DNA of 5,605 nt, from NCBI GenBank assembly GCA_028698695.1, contig JAQVWB010000136.1:1-5605 (forward strand), in the 5' to 3' direction. A program made the position numbers and the translations under genes. The first letter of the stretch is position 1. Each line of letters opens with the position of its first letter. Source of the stretch: Syntrophomonadaceae bacterium (GTDB lineage Bacteria > Bacillota > Syntrophomonadia > Syntrophomonadales > Syntrophomonadaceae). Shown here one piece after another: positions 4,920-5,605 of the stretch. The notes beneath the pieces are model-generated. The model saw only the letters and a list, made by a program, of their open reading frames with translations, did no database searches and was not told the DNA's origin.

Positions 4920-5605
4920 ATGTTTAATGAACCGGGTAAGATAAGAATACTAATAGCGGATGATAACCGTGAGTTCTGCGGTATTTTAAGGGATTATTTC
5001 AGTAATGACAAGGATTTTGATATCGTCGATGTTTGTATGAATGGTATGGAAGCTCTGGAAATTTTGCAAAAGGACGAGGTCGATGTACTAATTTTGGATC
5101 TCATTATGCCCTATATGGATGGTATAGGGGTTTTGGAAAAACTCAACGAATTAAATTTGCCCCGGCGGCCCAAAATTATTATTCTGACTGCTTTTGGACA
5201 GGAAAACATTACTCAAAAGGCAGTTCAGCTAGGTGCAGATTATTACATACTGAAGCCGTTCAATTTACCTGTACTGGGTGAGCGTGTCCGGCAGGTAGCT
5301 TATAATAATACGGCAAAGGTTGAATCACGCGGAACAGTAACTAATTTTACCATTACCAGTTCCTCCTCCCCTAAAAACTTGGAAGTTGAGGTTACCAAGG
5401 TTATTCATGAGATTGGCGTACCGGCACATGTAAAGGGCTATCAGTATTTGCGTGATGCTATCATGTTGGTAGTCGGAGAAATTAATTATCTGGGAGCAGT
5501 TACGAAAGAGTTATATCCTACCATTGCCCAGAAGTATGATACCACCCCCAGTCGGGTAGAACGGGCTATTCGTCATGCAATTGAGCTGGCCTGGGATCGG
5601 GGTGA
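4920..5605 (+). CDS. spo0A: Sporulation master regulator Spo0A (3' partial)
   Basis: Response regulator that, when phosphorylated, commits the cell to sporulation by activating or repressing genes that carry 0A boxes. The window shows 228 residues of an expected 260-270. The receiver domain (about 7-127) has the acidic pair D14-D15, phospho-acceptor Asp60 in LILDLIMP, the switch Thr90 and the conserved Lys112 in LKPF. A Ser/Thr-rich linker (about 135-152) leads to the DNA-binding domain, where YLRDAIMLVVGEINYLGAVT (176-195) precedes the helix-turn-helix. The recognition helix SRVERAIRHAIELAW (211-225) is nearly identical to that of B. subtilis Spo0A and diagnostic of the protein. All phosphorelay-critical residues are present. 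Translation starts at the ATG after AGGAGGGG, and the reading frame is open to the right edge, so the last helices are missing only because the window ends. 0A-like sites upstream suggest autoregulation. Confidence 0.98.
   Translation, partial: MFNEPGKIRILIADDNREFCGILRDYFSNDKDFDIVDVCMNGMEALEILQKDEVDVLILDLIMPYMDGIGVLEKLNELNLPRRPKIIILTAFGQENITQKAVQLGADYYILKPFNLPVLGERVRQVAYNNTAKVESRGTVTNFTITSSSSPKNLEVEVTKVIHEIGVPAHVKGYQYLRDAIMLVVGEINYLGAVTKELYPTIAQKYDTTPSRVERAIRHAIELAWDRG

Noticed and set aside
5033..5281. Open frame of 82 codons in another frame within spo0A
   Set aside because: It overlaps the Spo0A receiver domain, whose frame carries Asp60, Thr90 and Lys112; the alternative product has no pattern of its own.
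1..5605. CRISPR arrays, tRNA or rRNA genes, insertion sequences
   Set aside because: Reading the whole window showed no regularly spaced direct repeats, no tRNA-like folds in the gaps, and no transposase motifs or terminal repeats.

Overview
The window is a chromosomal segment from an endospore-forming member of the Firmicutes, most likely a clostridial or Syntrophomonas/Peptococcaceae-type organism. The evidence is the order argR - recN - spoIVB - spo0A, which is a classical conserved cluster of spore formers, together with moderately AT-rich DNA, strong GGAGG-type ribosome binding sites and a Spo0A with the typical recognition helix. The genus call is inference; the spore-former call is firm. 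All recognisable genes lie on the + strand.

Layout. Bases 1-541 hold the end of a Rossmann-fold SAM methyltransferase of the YtqB/MnmM type, cut off at its 5' end by the window. Its stop codon directly abuts the start of argR (542-988), which is followed 29 bases later by recN (1018-2685). These three look like one co-transcribed unit. After recN an AT-rich gap holds an extended -10 promoter, and then a two-gene HicB/HicA-type toxin-antitoxin module (2769-2978 and 2975-3220, ATGA overlap). The module ends in a very long hairpin (3237-3296).

The next gap carries what looks like a forespore (sigma-F type) promoter and then spoIVB (3374-4684), a PDZ-containing S55 signalling protease with its catalytic His, Asp and Ser all visible. 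A 235-base intergenic region with two Spo0A-box-like sites and a sigma-A-like promoter candidate leads to spo0A (4920 onward), which runs off the right edge after 228 codons.

How the genes fit together. spo0A encodes the master regulator of sporulation entry, and spoIVB the forespore protease that later triggers pro-sigma-K processing in the mother cell. argR and recN are housekeeping neighbours (arginine regulation, double-strand-break repair) conserved beside them. The HicBA module is the accessory element: it sits between recN and spoIVB, where the usual arrangement has the two genes adjacent, with its own promoter and a strong hairpin separating it from spoIVB. The most useful observations are this insertion, the near-consensus forespore promoter of spoIVB, the 0A boxes before spo0A, and the 26-base-arm hairpin with an A8 loop. 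I saw no convincing previously undescribed system; the toxin-antitoxin module is the only non-core component.
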